Below are positions 15,962-24,633 of a DNA stretch of 64,000 nt, in pieces. The DNA is from Desulfosarcina alkanivorans. GTDB lineage: Bacteria > Desulfobacterota > Desulfobacteria > Desulfobacterales > Desulfosarcinaceae. Location: the NCBI RefSeq assembly GCF_009688945.1, contig NZ_AP021874.1:6986001-7050000 (forward strand), written 5' to 3'. The notes under the pieces are model-generated. The model had not been told where the DNA came from, made no database searches, and saw only the letters and a program-made list of their open reading frames with translations. Position numbers and translations under genes: made by a program. Numbering within the stretch: position 1 is the first letter of the stretch; each line of letters opens with the position of its first letter.

Positions 15962-17158
15962 ATGGCAAAACTGACCGTTTCAGACCTAGACGTCAAGGAC
16001 CGCCGCGTGCTCATGCGCGTGGATTTTAATGTTCCCCTGGAAAAAGGGCAGGTTGCCAACGACAAGCGCCTGCGGGCGGCCCTGCCCACCATCCGTTTCA
16101 TCCTCGAACAGGGCGGCCGGCTGGTGCTCATGTCCCACCTCGGCCGGCCCGGGGGAAAACGGGTTCCTGAATTGTCTTTAAAACCCTGTTCCGCTGCGCT
16201 GGAAGCATTGTTGGGGCAGCCGGTGGCCTTTGCCGGGGACTGCGTGGGGGCGCCGGCGAAAGCGGCTGTTTCGGCGCTCGGGCCGGGGCAGGTGCTGCTG
16301 CTGGAAAACCTGCGTTTTCACAGGGCTGAAACGGATAACGACGAGGCCTTCGCCCGGGCGCTGGCCGAACTGGCCGACGTGTATGTCAACGATGCCTTCG
16401 GCACGGCCCATCGGGCACACGCTTCCACCGAGGGCGTGACCCGTTTTATGGACCGCTGTGCCATGGGGTTTCTCATCGAAAAGGAAATCGCCTACCTGGG
16501 AGATGCCCTCAAGACGCCCCGACGGCCTTTCGTGGCCGTTCTCGGCGGTGCCAAGATTTCGGGGAAGATCGATGTCATCGAGAGCCTGCTGCCAGCCGTG
16601 GACCGGCTGATCATCGGCGGTGGCATGGCGTGCACCTTTATCGCGGCAAAGGGGCTGGAGATCGGGAAATCCCTGGTGGAACCGGACAAGATCGACCTTG
16701 CCCGGTCGCTGCTGGACAAGGGGGGAGAAAAGCTGATTCTCCCGGTGGATTGCCTGTGCACCGACCGCTTTGATTTCGGCGCCCGAACCATTGGCGATCT
16801 GGTCCCCGCCGATATGGACGCCATTCCCGCGGACGGCTTCGTCCTGGATATCGGGCCCGCCTCCGTTGCACTGTTCGAAGGCATCCTGGAGGACGCCCGA
16901 ACCATCGTGTGGAATGGCCCCATGGGCGTGTTTGAAATCGATGCCACAGCCGGCGGTACCTATGCGCTGGCCCGGGCCATGGCATTGGCAACGGATAAGG
17001 GCGCCACGACGGTGATCGGTGGGGGTGATTCGGCTGCGGCCGTGGAGAAGGCCGGCCTGGCCGGGCGGATGACCCATATCTCAACCGGCGGCGGCGCCTC
17101 CCTGGAGTTTCTGGAAGGCAGGGTCCTCCCCGGTGTTGCGGCGTTGACGGACTGCTGA
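15962..17158 (+). CDS. pgk: Phosphoglycerate kinase
   Basis: A 398-residue glycolytic/gluconeogenic enzyme transferring phosphate between 1,3-bisphosphoglycerate and ADP. The N-terminal substrate domain has RVDFNVPLE at about residue 19 and SHLGRPGGKR; the hinge and nucleotide domain carry LGGAKISGKI and the C-terminal GGGDSAAAVEKAG. Length is standard. AGGAG precedes ATG at 15962. The 211-base spacer upstream has AT-rich stretches suitable for a promoter and a short CCCTT/AAGGG hairpin near 15925. It is followed 45 bases later by a DedA-like membrane protein, possibly in the same transcript. Confidence 0.97.
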   Translation: MAKLTVSDLDVKDRRVLMRVDFNVPLEKGQVANDKRLRAALPTIRFILEQGGRLVLMSHLGRPGGKRVPELSLKPCSAALEALLGQPVAFAGDCVGAPAKAAVSALGPGQVLLLENLRFHRAETDNDEAFARALAELADVYVNDAFGTAHRAHASTEGVTRFMDRCAMGFLIEKEIAYLGDALKTPRRPFVAVLGGAKISGKIDVIESLLPAVDRLIIGGGMACTFIAAKGLEIGKSLVEPDKIDLARSLLDKGGEKLILPVDCLCTDRFDFGARTIGDLVPADMDAIPADGFVLDIGPASVALFEGILEDARTIVWNGPMGVFEIDATAGGTYALARAMALATDKGATTVIGGGDSAAAVEKAGLAGRMTHISTGGGASLEFLEGRVLPGVAALTDC

Positions 17159-17203
17159 TACCGGTGATCTCTCTTTTCCCATTTTATCTCCGGGCGAGGT
17201 GAT

Positions 17204-17920
17204 GTGAAAACAGGAAAAACAAATCAATGGCTCTGGATCGGCGGTTCGTTGCTCGGCTTGCTGCTGTTGATTCTCCTTTTCCGCCATGAACTGGCCGCCG
17301 GCCTGATGACTGCCTACCGATGGATCTCCAATCGTGATCAGGTAGAGCATTTTATCGCCGCTTTTGGAAATGGGGCGCCGGTCGCCTTCATGGCGCTTCA
17401 GGTGCTTCAGGTGGTCCTTGCCCCGGTTCCGGGTGAGGCCACCGGATTCATCGGCGGTTATCTTTTCGGCACCGTCAAGGGGTTTATTTACTCCAGCCTG
17501 GCGTTAGCCGCCGGATCCTGGATCAACTTCGCCATCGGCCGTTACCTGGGCAGCCATTTTGTCCGGCGATGGATCCCGGCAGAAAAACTGGACCGGTTCG
17601 ATCATCTGCTGAAGCGGCAGGGCATCATCGTTTTACTCATCCTTTTTGTGTTCCCCGGATTCCCCAAAGACTATTTATGCCTGTTTCTGGGGATCACCGC
17701 AATTCCCCTCAAGGCATTTTTACTGATTGCTTCCATCGGCAGAATGCCCGGGACCCTGATGCTGAGCATCCAGGGAGAATTTGTTTTCCAGAAAAACTAC
17801 GTGGTATTTGCCGTGGTTTTTGGGGTGACTGTGCTGGCGGCCTTCCTGAGTATCCGTTACCGGGAAACGATCTATCGATGGATGGAAAGACTCAATGGAA
17901 AAACGGACGGCAGCCGTTGA
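17204..17920 (+). CDS. TVP38/TMEM64 (DedA-like, SNARE-associated) membrane protein
   Basis: 238 residues with a short cationic N-terminus, a TM helix at about 10-28, and a VTT/DedA domain. Family features are the PGEATGFIGGYLFG segment at about residue 85, the FAIGRYLGSHFVRRW motif, and FPGFPKDYLCLFLGIT. DedA/VTT proteins scramble or translocate phospholipids and polyprenyl phosphates; which one applies here is unknown. The start is GTG at 17204, with GCGAGG upstream. It follows pgk closely. Confidence 0.85.
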   Translation: MKTGKTNQWLWIGGSLLGLLLLILLFRHELAAGLMTAYRWISNRDQVEHFIAAFGNGAPVAFMALQVLQVVLAPVPGEATGFIGGYLFGTVKGFIYSSLALAAGSWINFAIGRYLGSHFVRRWIPAEKLDRFDHLLKRQGIIVLLILFVFPGFPKDYLCLFLGITAIPLKAFLLIASIGRMPGTLMLSIQGEFVFQKNYVVFAVVFGVTVLAAFLSIRYRETIYRWMERLNGKTDGSR

Positions 17921-18014
17921 CCCGCGCAGGCAATCGTGTTAACTAAGGAATGACAGTACCATCCGTACCATCTCCCGCAGTACTGAACCCACAACCCGCC
18001 CAAGGGGAATCGCG

Positions 18015-19076
18015 GTGGCATTCTGGAGTGTAAGAGAAGAACTCAGCCAGTTCAACCGGCTGCGGCGTTCTTATTACGAGTTGCTCAGGGACGAACTGGA
18101 CCAGTTCATGCTCGACTATGCCCTGATTCAGTCTTACCAGCAGTTTCTCGACCGGAAACTGCCCTATCCCTTCATCGAGAAAAGGGAACTCAAACCCCGC
18201 GCGAGGATTCCCGGCATCGAGTACGAGCCCCAGAAAACATTTCTGGTGCTTTTTGTCGAGGACGTCATTCCGGCGGCCCACAAGAAGTATATTCGTTTTT
18301 TCGATGTGAACAAACCCACCAAGACCAACCTGTTGGAATCCAAGGCGCTTCCCCTGCCCGAGAAGTTTGACCGGACGCACAAATATCTGGATTCCGTTCA
18401 GTTTTATGATTTCATGAATTTACTGCTGCCGGTGGATTACGCGCTGCTGATTCAGCGTGACCCCACCACCCGTTCCGCCAACCGCTACAGTCTGACCCAC
18501 TATCATGTGAGAATCGACTGGCCTATCGCCGATGCGGCCGAAGATCTGGCCCAAAGCCTGCGGTATATTTCCAAAGACCTTTACGAGAAGGGAGATAAAT
18601 ACGCCGAACTGGCCCAGCGCAAGCTCTTCGAATATTACGGCATGCCGGTAATGGTGGGGGGGCGGCGTACGGCCGCCATGGTGGCGGCCCAGTACCTGAA
18701 GCGGATTCCCTGCATCTCCACCGTTTATGCCGGCAGCAGCGAATCCCGTGCCCTGTACCGCATTTCCGAAAGGGGGGTGTCCAAAGCGGCACTGGTTCGT
18801 TTTTCCAACGACGAGGTCCGGCGGATTGCCGATTCTCAGCAGATGCCGCTGCGTACCTTCAAGAAGAACTACGTCGTCGCCAAAAAGGGCAAGAACAGCG
18901 TCTGCATCTTCCAGGCCACATACGCCTACACCGATCATGCCCGGCCGCCTGACGACGGTAAGCTCCGGGAGATCAATCCCGACGTGAACTGGCTTACCGT
19001 CGGAGATGAGCACGTACTGCCCAAACCCGGGGTCCGTAAGTATGCGCCGATCAACCTCAATCTGATCTACACATAG
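18015..19076 (+). CDS. Hypothetical protein, family not recognised
   Basis: 353 residues, no signal peptide or TM segment. Aromatic and charged residues alternate in a normal soluble-protein pattern; segments such as EYEPQKTFLVLFVEDVIP and NRYSLTHYHVRIDWP suggest alternating strands and helices. No catalytic motif was recognised. The start is GTG at 18015 after AAGGGGA. It stands between the DedA-like gene and a convergent hydrolase, with its own 94-base upstream spacer, so it is likely monocistronic. Confidence 0.6.
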   Translation: MAFWSVREELSQFNRLRRSYYELLRDELDQFMLDYALIQSYQQFLDRKLPYPFIEKRELKPRARIPGIEYEPQKTFLVLFVEDVIPAAHKKYIRFFDVNKPTKTNLLESKALPLPEKFDRTHKYLDSVQFYDFMNLLLPVDYALLIQRDPTTRSANRYSLTHYHVRIDWPIADAAEDLAQSLRYISKDLYEKGDKYAELAQRKLFEYYGMPVMVGGRRTAAMVAAQYLKRIPCISTVYAGSSESRALYRISERGVSKAALVRFSNDEVRRIADSQQMPLRTFKKNYVVAKKGKNSVCIFQATYAYTDHARPPDDGKLREINPDVNWLTVGDEHVLPKPGVRKYAPINLNLIYT

Positions 19077-19093
19077 AGAGCCAATTTCAAAAC

Positions 19094-19256
19094 GCCCCAT
19101 TTCGGCCAATATCGGTGTTGGGCCCACATTTCAAGTTCGAATTCCCCCTCACCCTGTCGCTATCCCCAAAGGGGCGAGGGGACGCAGTCACTATTTCGGG
19201 AACGGGCCCGGAACTTCTGGTTAAGGGGTTGTCGTTTTCCGTTCCCTGTTCCCGAA
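19094..19256. repeat. Convergent-gene spacer with repeat fragment and two inverted repeats
   Basis: 19094-19124 (GCCCCATTTCGG...GTTGGGCC) resembles 41533-41560 in another spacer. A hairpin CCCCTC (19145-19150) with GAGGGG (19176-19181) lies next, probably a terminator-like structure between convergent genes. A further pair TTCGGGAAC (19195-19203) and GTTCCCGAA (19248-19256) encloses 44 bases. No coding sequence is evident in 19077-19301. Confidence 0.4.
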
Positions 19257-19301
19257 TCGCCGTTCACGATTGGACCCAATCCCTCCACTCCCGATTACTT
19301 T

Positions 19302-20153
19302 TCACAGGTAGCGGTCGGCCACCCACTGTTTCAAATCCTCAAGCACCTTTTTGCGGTCCGCAGGCGTTTCATTGTAAATTTCATGGAACAGGCGCTCATA
19401 GTGGCAAAGGGTTTTGTCGGCGACCGTCAGCCCCTCGAAGAACGCCAGGGCGGCCGGAGCGCTGACCAGGTGGTCGTCTCCGCCGACCTGCATGAGGGTG
19501 GGCTGCCGGATCGCTTCCGGTGAACCGCCGGTTAGCCGAATTTCGGACATGCACCGGGTGAACCAGCGAGCACTGATGCGGCTGTGAACCCATTCGTCGC
19601 TGACATAAGCCTTCACGACGGCCCTGTCATGGCTGATCCGCGACGGATCCAGTTTGTTGTTCAGGCTCAGGGTCGGCCAGAGCATGGACATGAAGCGGGC
19701 AATGGCAGCCAGCGCCGCCGGCGGGGGCTGCGGCACCCCAAGTAAAGGAGAAGAGAGGATCAACCCGTCGAGGTGCCGGGGATGCTGACGCGCAAAAGAC
19801 AGGGCGATAAGGCCCCCCATGCTGTGCCCCAGTAAGAGGAGGGGCACCGTCTCCGGTCGCTGCCTCCCGGCGAGTTCGACCATCACCTTGAGATCACCGA
19901 CGTAATCGTTGAACGCGTTGACATGTCCCCTTTTTCCCTGGCTGCGGCCGTGACCGCGATGGTCGTGGATCCACAGGGATGCGCCCATCGGGCAAAGGGC
20001 GTCGACCACATGGGTGTAGCGCCCCGAATGTTCCCCCAGTCCGTGGGATACCACGACCCGGAATCGTTCTTTCTGCGCAGGGAAATTCCGGTAAAAAAGC
20101 ATTGTGCCGTCAATGCCTTCAATCCTGGCGGATTTTTCCTTGATATCTGCCAT
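19302..20153 (-). CDS. Alpha/beta hydrolase (lysophospholipase / monoacylglycerol lipase type)
   Basis: A 283-residue serine hydrolase of the monoacylglycerol-lipase-like group. The oxyanion-hole segment VVVSHGLGEHSGRY is at about residue 35, HDHRGHGRS at 65, the nucleophile elbow GHSMGG at about 110, the acid in VGGDDHLVS and the catalytic histidine in ERLFHEIYNE near residue 262. It hydrolyses ester bonds of lipids or similar small esters, probably in the cytoplasm since no signal peptide is seen. The start is ATG at 20153. It is divergent from the small coiled-coil protein gene at 20382. Confidence 0.87.
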   Translation of the reverse strand: MADIKEKSARIEGIDGTMLFYRNFPAQKERFRVVVSHGLGEHSGRYTHVVDALCPMGASLWIHDHRGHGRSQGKRGHVNAFNDYVGDLKVMVELAGRQRPETVPLLLLGHSMGGLIALSFARQHPRHLDGLILSSPLLGVPQPPPAALAAIARFMSMLWPTLSLNNKLDPSRISHDRAVVKAYVSDEWVHSRISARWFTRCMSEIRLTGGSPEAIRQPTLMQVGGDDHLVSAPAALAFFEGLTVADKTLCHYERLFHEIYNETPADRKKVLEDLKQWVADRYL

Positions 20154-20381
20154 CCATGTCTCCGGGTTCAGGTTGTTTGTTTGCTTGAAGCAGGCAGGTG
20201 ACCGACGGGATCATGGCTCGATGATCATCGGTCGCCGTCGTTTTTAGCACAGTCTCCGAACAAAAACAATTTGGACATAAAATGCTTGAAATCGCGGGAT
20301 ATAACCGATACCGTGAAGAAACGAATGCGCGGAAAAAAACGCGCCCGGGGTCAGTTATTTCCAATTGAACGAGGAACCGCC

Positions 20382-20645
20382 ATGGAGAAATTTATAGGCC
20401 ACCTGAAAAAAGAGTGGAAGCTTTACGTGATGGGCATCTGGATGATCGGGGTGACCGTTTTTTTATTTGGTGTGAACACGCAACTCCAGGCACTCAGGCA
20501 AACAGAGGCCAAACTCGTTTCCGATGTGGACGCCATGGAGAGTATTCTCATCGGAACGGACGGCAATGTAGCCGAAGTGAAAGAGCAGATTGGCGCGATT
20601 TCTTCCAAAGTGAGGACGATCCATAAACGCGTGATGCGCCGGTAG
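20382..20645 (+). CDS. Small membrane-anchored coiled-coil protein
   Basis: 87 residues. A basic N-terminus is followed by one TM helix (about 14-32) and a heptad-like helical tail (TQLQALRQTEAKLVSDVDA onward) that should form a coiled coil outside or inside the membrane. No family is recognised. ATG 20382 has GAGGA seven bases upstream; the same frame opens 111 bases earlier with a basic stretch that lacks a ribosome binding site. yhbY follows 13 bases after the stop, so the two probably share a transcript. Confidence 0.6.
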   Translation: MEKFIGHLKKEWKLYVMGIWMIGVTVFLFGVNTQLQALRQTEAKLVSDVDAMESILIGTDGNVAEVKEQIGAISSKVRTIHKRVMRR

Positions 20646-20658
20646 CAGGAGGATCAGA

Positions 20659-20979
20659 ATGGACCGTTTAAAAGGATATCAGAAACGATTTCTCCGCGGC
20701 CGCGCCCACGGCCTCAGACCGGTTGTGTTCGTCGGGCAGAAAGGTTTTACGCAGCCATTGGCCGATGCCATGGACGACGCATTGGATCACCATGAACTGG
20801 TAAAGGTCAAGTTCGTCGAATTCAAGGAAAAAGATAAGAAATTGGCCCTGATCGCGCAGATAGAAAAAAAGGTATCGTGCGAGATGGCGGGATTGATCGG
20901 CCACACGGCCATTTTTTTCCGTCGCCAGAGCGATCCGGAAAAAAGAAAAATAGTCTTTCCCACGCGTGCGGACGGTTGA
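20659..20979 (+). CDS. yhbY: YhbY/CRS1-type RNA-binding protein
   Basis: A 106-residue single CRM-domain protein. The opening LKGYQKRFLRGRAHGLRPVVFVGQKG, the middle HHELVKVKFVEF and the glycine-containing GHTAIFFRRQS match the family, whose E. coli member binds precursor 50S ribosomal subunits. It lacks the usual GxxG loop in its canonical place but keeps the overall CRM fold pattern. It is immediately downstream of the small coiled-coil protein, and convergent with the PBP gene. Confidence 0.88.
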   Translation: MDRLKGYQKRFLRGRAHGLRPVVFVGQKGFTQPLADAMDDALDHHELVKVKFVEFKEKDKKLALIAQIEKKVSCEMAGLIGHTAIFFRRQSDPEKRKIVFPTRADG

Positions 20980-21087
20980 TGCGGCCAGTTGGATTCGGGC
21001 GTAGGGATCGCCGGGTGGTCCCGTGAGCATGCTCTATTGCGCCGGGCCCCGGTCAATCATTTACATGGCGGATCCGGGCCGTTTCCG

Positions 21088-23049
21088 TTAATTTCCTTTT
21101 GGCTCCGTCCCGCTGACAAACAGCGCCTTCACCGCCCCCTCGTCACCGTCGGCGGCCACACGGCCTGACATCGGATCCATGAGGATTTTTTTCATATTGT
21201 CCGGGATGGCAAAGTAGTGCGCCGTTGAATCGGACCGCGTAGCCGCCATGAAATCCATCCAGATGGGCAGGGCGGCGCGGGCGCCGGTCTCCAGGTTCCC
21301 CAGGGAGGTATCGTCATCCATGCCCACCCAGACGCCGGCAGCCACCGCCGGTGAGAATCCTGCGAAGAGGGCATCCCGGTAATCGTTGGTGGTGCCGGTT
21401 TTTCCTGCAACGGGCATGTTTAGCCGGCGTGCCCGCTTCCCCGTTCCCTCCCGGACCACGCCCTGGAGCATATCCACCATGATGGCGGCCTGTGCGTCGG
21501 TCATCACCGCGCGAATCGCCGGTCTGGCCCGCCAGCGAAGTTCATCGTTTCTGTCCAGAATCTCGGTGACACCGAACGGCTGGATATGGTTGCCGCCGTT
21601 GGGAAAAACGGCGAAGGCGGCCGTGAGTTCCAGCAGGGTGGTGTTGGTTGCTCCCAGGGCGATGGACAGGTTGGGGAAGAGGGACGAGTCGATACCCAGG
21701 CGATGGGCGAACTGCACCACGGATGAGGGGCCCAACCGCTCCGCCAGCCTGACGGCCGGTATGTTTTTGGAATGGGTCAGGGCCCGACGGAGGGTCATTT
21801 CCCCCTGGTAGCGCCTGGAAAAATTCTCCGGCTGCCAGTCTTTCTTTTGGGCGCCCCCCTTGAAAACCACCGGTGCGTCCAGTACCAGGCTGGCCTGGGT
21901 GAACCCGCGGGTGATGGCCAATGCATAGATGATGGGCTTGAACGCGGACCCCGGCTGGCGCCGGGCATCGACGGCCCTGTTGAAAGCGCTTTTGGAAAAA
22001 TCCCTGCCACCCACCATGGCCAGAATCCCACCCGTCCGGATGTCGATGGCCACCAGCGCGCCCTGGGGGCCGCTGCCTGGTCCTTTTCCTGAAGGCATCC
22101 GTTTCTGCAGATGTGAAAGACCCTCGGCCATCGCCTTTTCGGCAGCCTGCTGGAGGCGATGGGAGAGGGTGGTGTGCACCGTCAGCCCTCCCTTGTACAG
22201 CAGGCTGGGCCCGATGGCCGCCTCCAGTGCCGGCGTGATATACTGGACAAAGTAGGGGGCTGAGCCGGTTGCGGTCGCGCCTGAGGCCGCCAGCACCGGT
22301 TCGCCGATGGCCATACGGTGCTGGTCGTCGGTAATCAGGTCCTGGTCGCGCATGATGCCCAGTACCAGGTTGCGCCGTTTTTCCGCCAGATGCGGGTTGA
22401 CCAGGGGGCTGTACCTGGACGGCGCCTTGGGCAGGCCCGCGATAAGGGCGCATTGGGCGAGGTCCATCCGGGACGCGGGTTTGCCGAAAAACAGCCGGGC
22501 CGCCGATTCCACGCCGTAAGCACCGCTGCCGAAATAGATCTGGTTCAGGTAGAGGGCCAGCAATTCATCTTTCGTGTACCGGCGTTCCAGCTGGATGGCC
22601 AGGATGGCCTCCTTGATCTTGCGGGTGAGTGTTTTCTCCCGGGACAGGAACAGGGTCTTGGCCAGCTGCTGGGTGATGGTGCTGGCCCCCTCGACAAACT
22701 GGCCGGCCATGATGTCCTTGACCACGGCCCGGAGGATGCCTTTCAGATCGATGCCGCTGTGGGAGAAAAACTGGCGATCCTCGGTAGCGATCAGGGCGGA
22801 TTTCAGCTGCGCCGGAATCTGTTCGATGGGAACCGGCCTTCGTTTTTCCAGGAACAGTTCGGCCAGCAGCACCTGATCGGCCGAATAAACGCGGGTGACG
22901 GCGGACGGTTCGAAGTTCTCCAGTTCCCTGATCTGGGGCAGGTCCCGGGTGAGCGCGAGAAAGGCGCCGGCCGTGGCGCCCGACAGCAGGCCGACCAGGC
23001 CGGTGATCAGTATCGCGGTTCGAAGTCGAAAAGATATCTTCATGCCCAT
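21088..23049 (-). CDS. Class A penicillin-binding protein (bifunctional transglycosylase/transpeptidase)
   Basis: 653 residues; polymerises glycan strands and cross-links peptides in the periplasm. One N-terminal TM anchor (about 10-30) is followed by the GT51 transglycosylase domain with EDRQFFSHSGID (catalytic Glu) and EGASTITQQLAK. The transpeptidase domain has the nucleophile motif SAFK at about residue 370, SKN at about 425 and KTGTTND at about 550. Length is shorter than E. coli PBP1a, closer to the PbpF/Pbp1A-short group. The start can be either of two ATGs (23049 or 23043); neither has a clear ribosome binding site. It is convergent with yhbY. Confidence 0.93.
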   Translation of the reverse strand: MGMKISFRLRTAILITGLVGLLSGATAGAFLALTRDLPQIRELENFEPSAVTRVYSADQVLLAELFLEKRRPVPIEQIPAQLKSALIATEDRQFFSHSGIDLKGILRAVVKDIMAGQFVEGASTITQQLAKTLFLSREKTLTRKIKEAILAIQLERRYTKDELLALYLNQIYFGSGAYGVESAARLFFGKPASRMDLAQCALIAGLPKAPSRYSPLVNPHLAEKRRNLVLGIMRDQDLITDDQHRMAIGEPVLAASGATATGSAPYFVQYITPALEAAIGPSLLYKGGLTVHTTLSHRLQQAAEKAMAEGLSHLQKRMPSGKGPGSGPQGALVAIDIRTGGILAMVGGRDFSKSAFNRAVDARRQPGSAFKPIIYALAITRGFTQASLVLDAPVVFKGGAQKKDWQPENFSRRYQGEMTLRRALTHSKNIPAVRLAERLGPSSVVQFAHRLGIDSSLFPNLSIALGATNTTLLELTAAFAVFPNGGNHIQPFGVTEILDRNDELRWRARPAIRAVMTDAQAAIMVDMLQGVVREGTGKRARRLNMPVAGKTGTTNDYRDALFAGFSPAVAAGVWVGMDDDTSLGNLETGARAALPIWMDFMAATRSDSTAHYFAIPDNMKKILMDPMSGRVAADGDEGAVKALFVSGTEPKGN

Positions 23050-23352
23050 CGTTTCGTTTATCCATGGTCCCGGGGCGATGCCTTGCCCGCTGCCCTGGTT
23101 TTAGCGGCCATGGCCCGGTTGTGCAAGCGCTGATTGGCAAAAAGGCAGGTCTCAGGTGGTTGACTTCGATTCGGGGGGGGCGTAGATTGAGAAAAACCGA
23201 ACGCCTGTCCTGGAAAGCGGGCCCCATCACCAGTGCAATGCCGCATGGTCTGGCAAACCCTGGCATCCCGCGCCCTTCGCACTTCAGATGCGGCTGTTCA
23301 TTGCAGGTATGGGACCTCTTGAAGCGTCGTCAATCATGCAGGAGAAAATAAC
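23050..23352 (+). other. Divergent spacer between PBP and His-rich gene
   Basis: 303 bases with no convincing coding sequence. A candidate sigma-70 promoter for the plus strand is TTGACT (23160-23165), 17 bases, TAGATT (23183-23188), about 165 bases before the His-rich gene. The intervening leader has no clear riboswitch fold. Confidence 0.35.
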
Positions 23353-23652
23353 ATGTCTCACGACCACGACCACGATCACCACCACGACCACGATCACCAC
23401 CACGGGCACGACCATCACCACGGCCATTCCCACAGTCACGCGCCCCTGTCCTTTTCAGAAAAGCTGGCCAAACTGCTGGACCACTGGATCCAGCACAACG
23501 ACCATCACGCCGAGGACTACCGCAAATGGGCCCGGGACGCCCGGGACAACGGCCAGGCGGAGGTGGCGGATCTCCTGGCATCCGCGGCTGAACTGACGGA
23601 CACGATCACTGACCGGTTCCGTACGGCCGGTGGGAGCATTCGTCAGGACTGA
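23353..23652 (+). CDS. Histidine-rich putative metal-binding protein
   Basis: 99 residues. Residues 3-28 are a run of His, Asp and Gly (19 histidines), encoded by a near-repetitive CAC/GAC stretch at 23359-23436. A helical domain with LDHWIQHNDHHAEDYRKWA follows. Such proteins bind Ni, Co or Zn and act as stores or chaperones. AGGAG is 10 bases before the ATG. The nearby corrinoid methyltransferase and large cobalamin locus make cobalt or nickel handling plausible, but no direct evidence shows which metal. Confidence 0.75.
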   Translation: MSHDHDHDHHHDHDHHHGHDHHHGHSHSHAPLSFSEKLAKLLDHWIQHNDHHAEDYRKWARDARDNGQAEVADLLASAAELTDTITDRFRTAGGSIRQD

Positions 23653-23743
23653 GGGCTTGCACAGAAGCAAGGTCACATGCTGTAAGCCGGTGCCCCCCGA
23701 CGGCCTGGTGAAAACCCGACGGTAAAAAGATCGATCCGCGTCT

Positions 23744-23854
23744 TCACTCCTTGCCGGACGGCGCCTCAATTTCCTGACTGTCGAACTTGTTTTTACGCGA
23801 ACCCCGGGGGCCCGGTGCGCCGATGTCGGTACGACTCCGGTTGGCCGGCCTCAC
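23744..23854 (-). CDS. Candidate 36-residue ORF coupled to the methyltransferase
   Basis: A GTG overlaps the methyltransferase stop (GTGA) and opens a 36-codon frame ending at 23744. The product is Arg/Lys-rich in its first two thirds and ends DSQEIEAPSGKE. No family was recognised and there is no independent ribosome binding site. It is listed because of the 4-base overlap, which matches the coupling used elsewhere here; it may be chance. Confidence 0.25.
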   Translation of the reverse strand: MRPANRSRTDIGAPGPRGSRKNKFDSQEIEAPSGKE

Positions 23855-24633
23855 TGCCAGGTGAAGATCTCACCACCGGTGATATTTCGGCTGGACCGGG
23901 CAATATCCAGGATGGCCGGGTCGAGCACGTTCATCAGGATCGTGTCGATGCCGGCGGCGGCCAGCATGGGTAAAAAGGCCTTCTGGTATCGACAGCGGGC
24001 CTCGGGATCCGGCGCACCGGTGGTGAGGTTGGACAGGCCGGCGATGGTCCGCACGGGGTATCCCAGCAGGTCGGGAAGGGTCCGGATGACTTCCAGTACG
24101 GCCATGTTCTGGCGGTTGCCGTCCTGCCAGGCCAGGGGGACCACCACCGGGTCGAAGAGGATCCGCTCCGGTCGGATGTCGGCACGTTGAAGCGTGTCAA
24201 AAAGCGCGATGGCCGCTTCCATGCGGCCGGCGGCATCGACGGGCACCTGGCCGTCCGGGCGCAGCAGGTAGGCGATGATGTCTCCCTCATGCTGCCGGAC
24301 CAGGGGCAGGATCCGCGCCATTTTTTCAGGTTCCTGGGAAATGCCGTTGATCGCCGCCCGCCCGCTGCACGCGGCCAGGCCGGCCGCCATGGCCCGTGGG
24401 TTGGCGGTGTCCAGAACGATGGGCAGGTCGACGCTTTCCTGTACCGTGCGGACCAGGAAGGTCATCTTCTCTTCCGGGGCACGGGACAGCGGCCCGCTGT
24501 TGATGTCGATGGCTCCGGCCCCGGCCTGCCTGCAGGCCCTGGCCAACCGCCGGATGGGGCCGGGATCCAGCCGCTCCACGGCCCGGCCGATGGCCGGCTG
24601 CGTGATGCGCAGGTTGTCGGCAAGAAGGATCAT
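23851..24633 (-). CDS. Pterin-binding methyltransferase (AcsE/MetH pterin domain family)
   Basis: 260 residues with the TIM-barrel pterin-binding fold of dihydropteroate synthase and methyltetrahydrofolate:corrinoid methyltransferases. GAGAIDINSGP at about residue 38 and DLPIVLDTANPRAM, INGISQEPEKM, ILFDPVVVPLAW and VRTIAGLSNLTTGAP follow the AcsE/MetH pattern, not folate synthesis. It probably moves a methyl group between methyl-tetrahydrofolate and a corrinoid protein, as in the Wood-Ljungdahl pathway, although no acs genes are in the window. Its start overlaps the stop of the upstream U32 gene by four bases, so it is translationally coupled. Confidence 0.82.
   Translation of the reverse strand: MILLADNLRITQPAIGRAVERLDPGPIRRLARACRQAGAGAIDINSGPLSRAPEEKMTFLVRTVQESVDLPIVLDTANPRAMAAGLAACSGRAAINGISQEPEKMARILPLVRQHEGDIIAYLLRPDGQVPVDAAGRMEAAIALFDTLQRADIRPERILFDPVVVPLAWQDGNRQNMAVLEVIRTLPDLLGYPVRTIAGLSNLTTGAPDPEARCRYQKAFLPMLAAAGIDTILMNVLDPAILDIARSSRNITGGEIFTWQ

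Noticed and set aside
23359..23436. Tandem repeat or CRISPR-like array
   Set aside because: The repetition follows from His/Asp codons in a real protein; there are no spacers.
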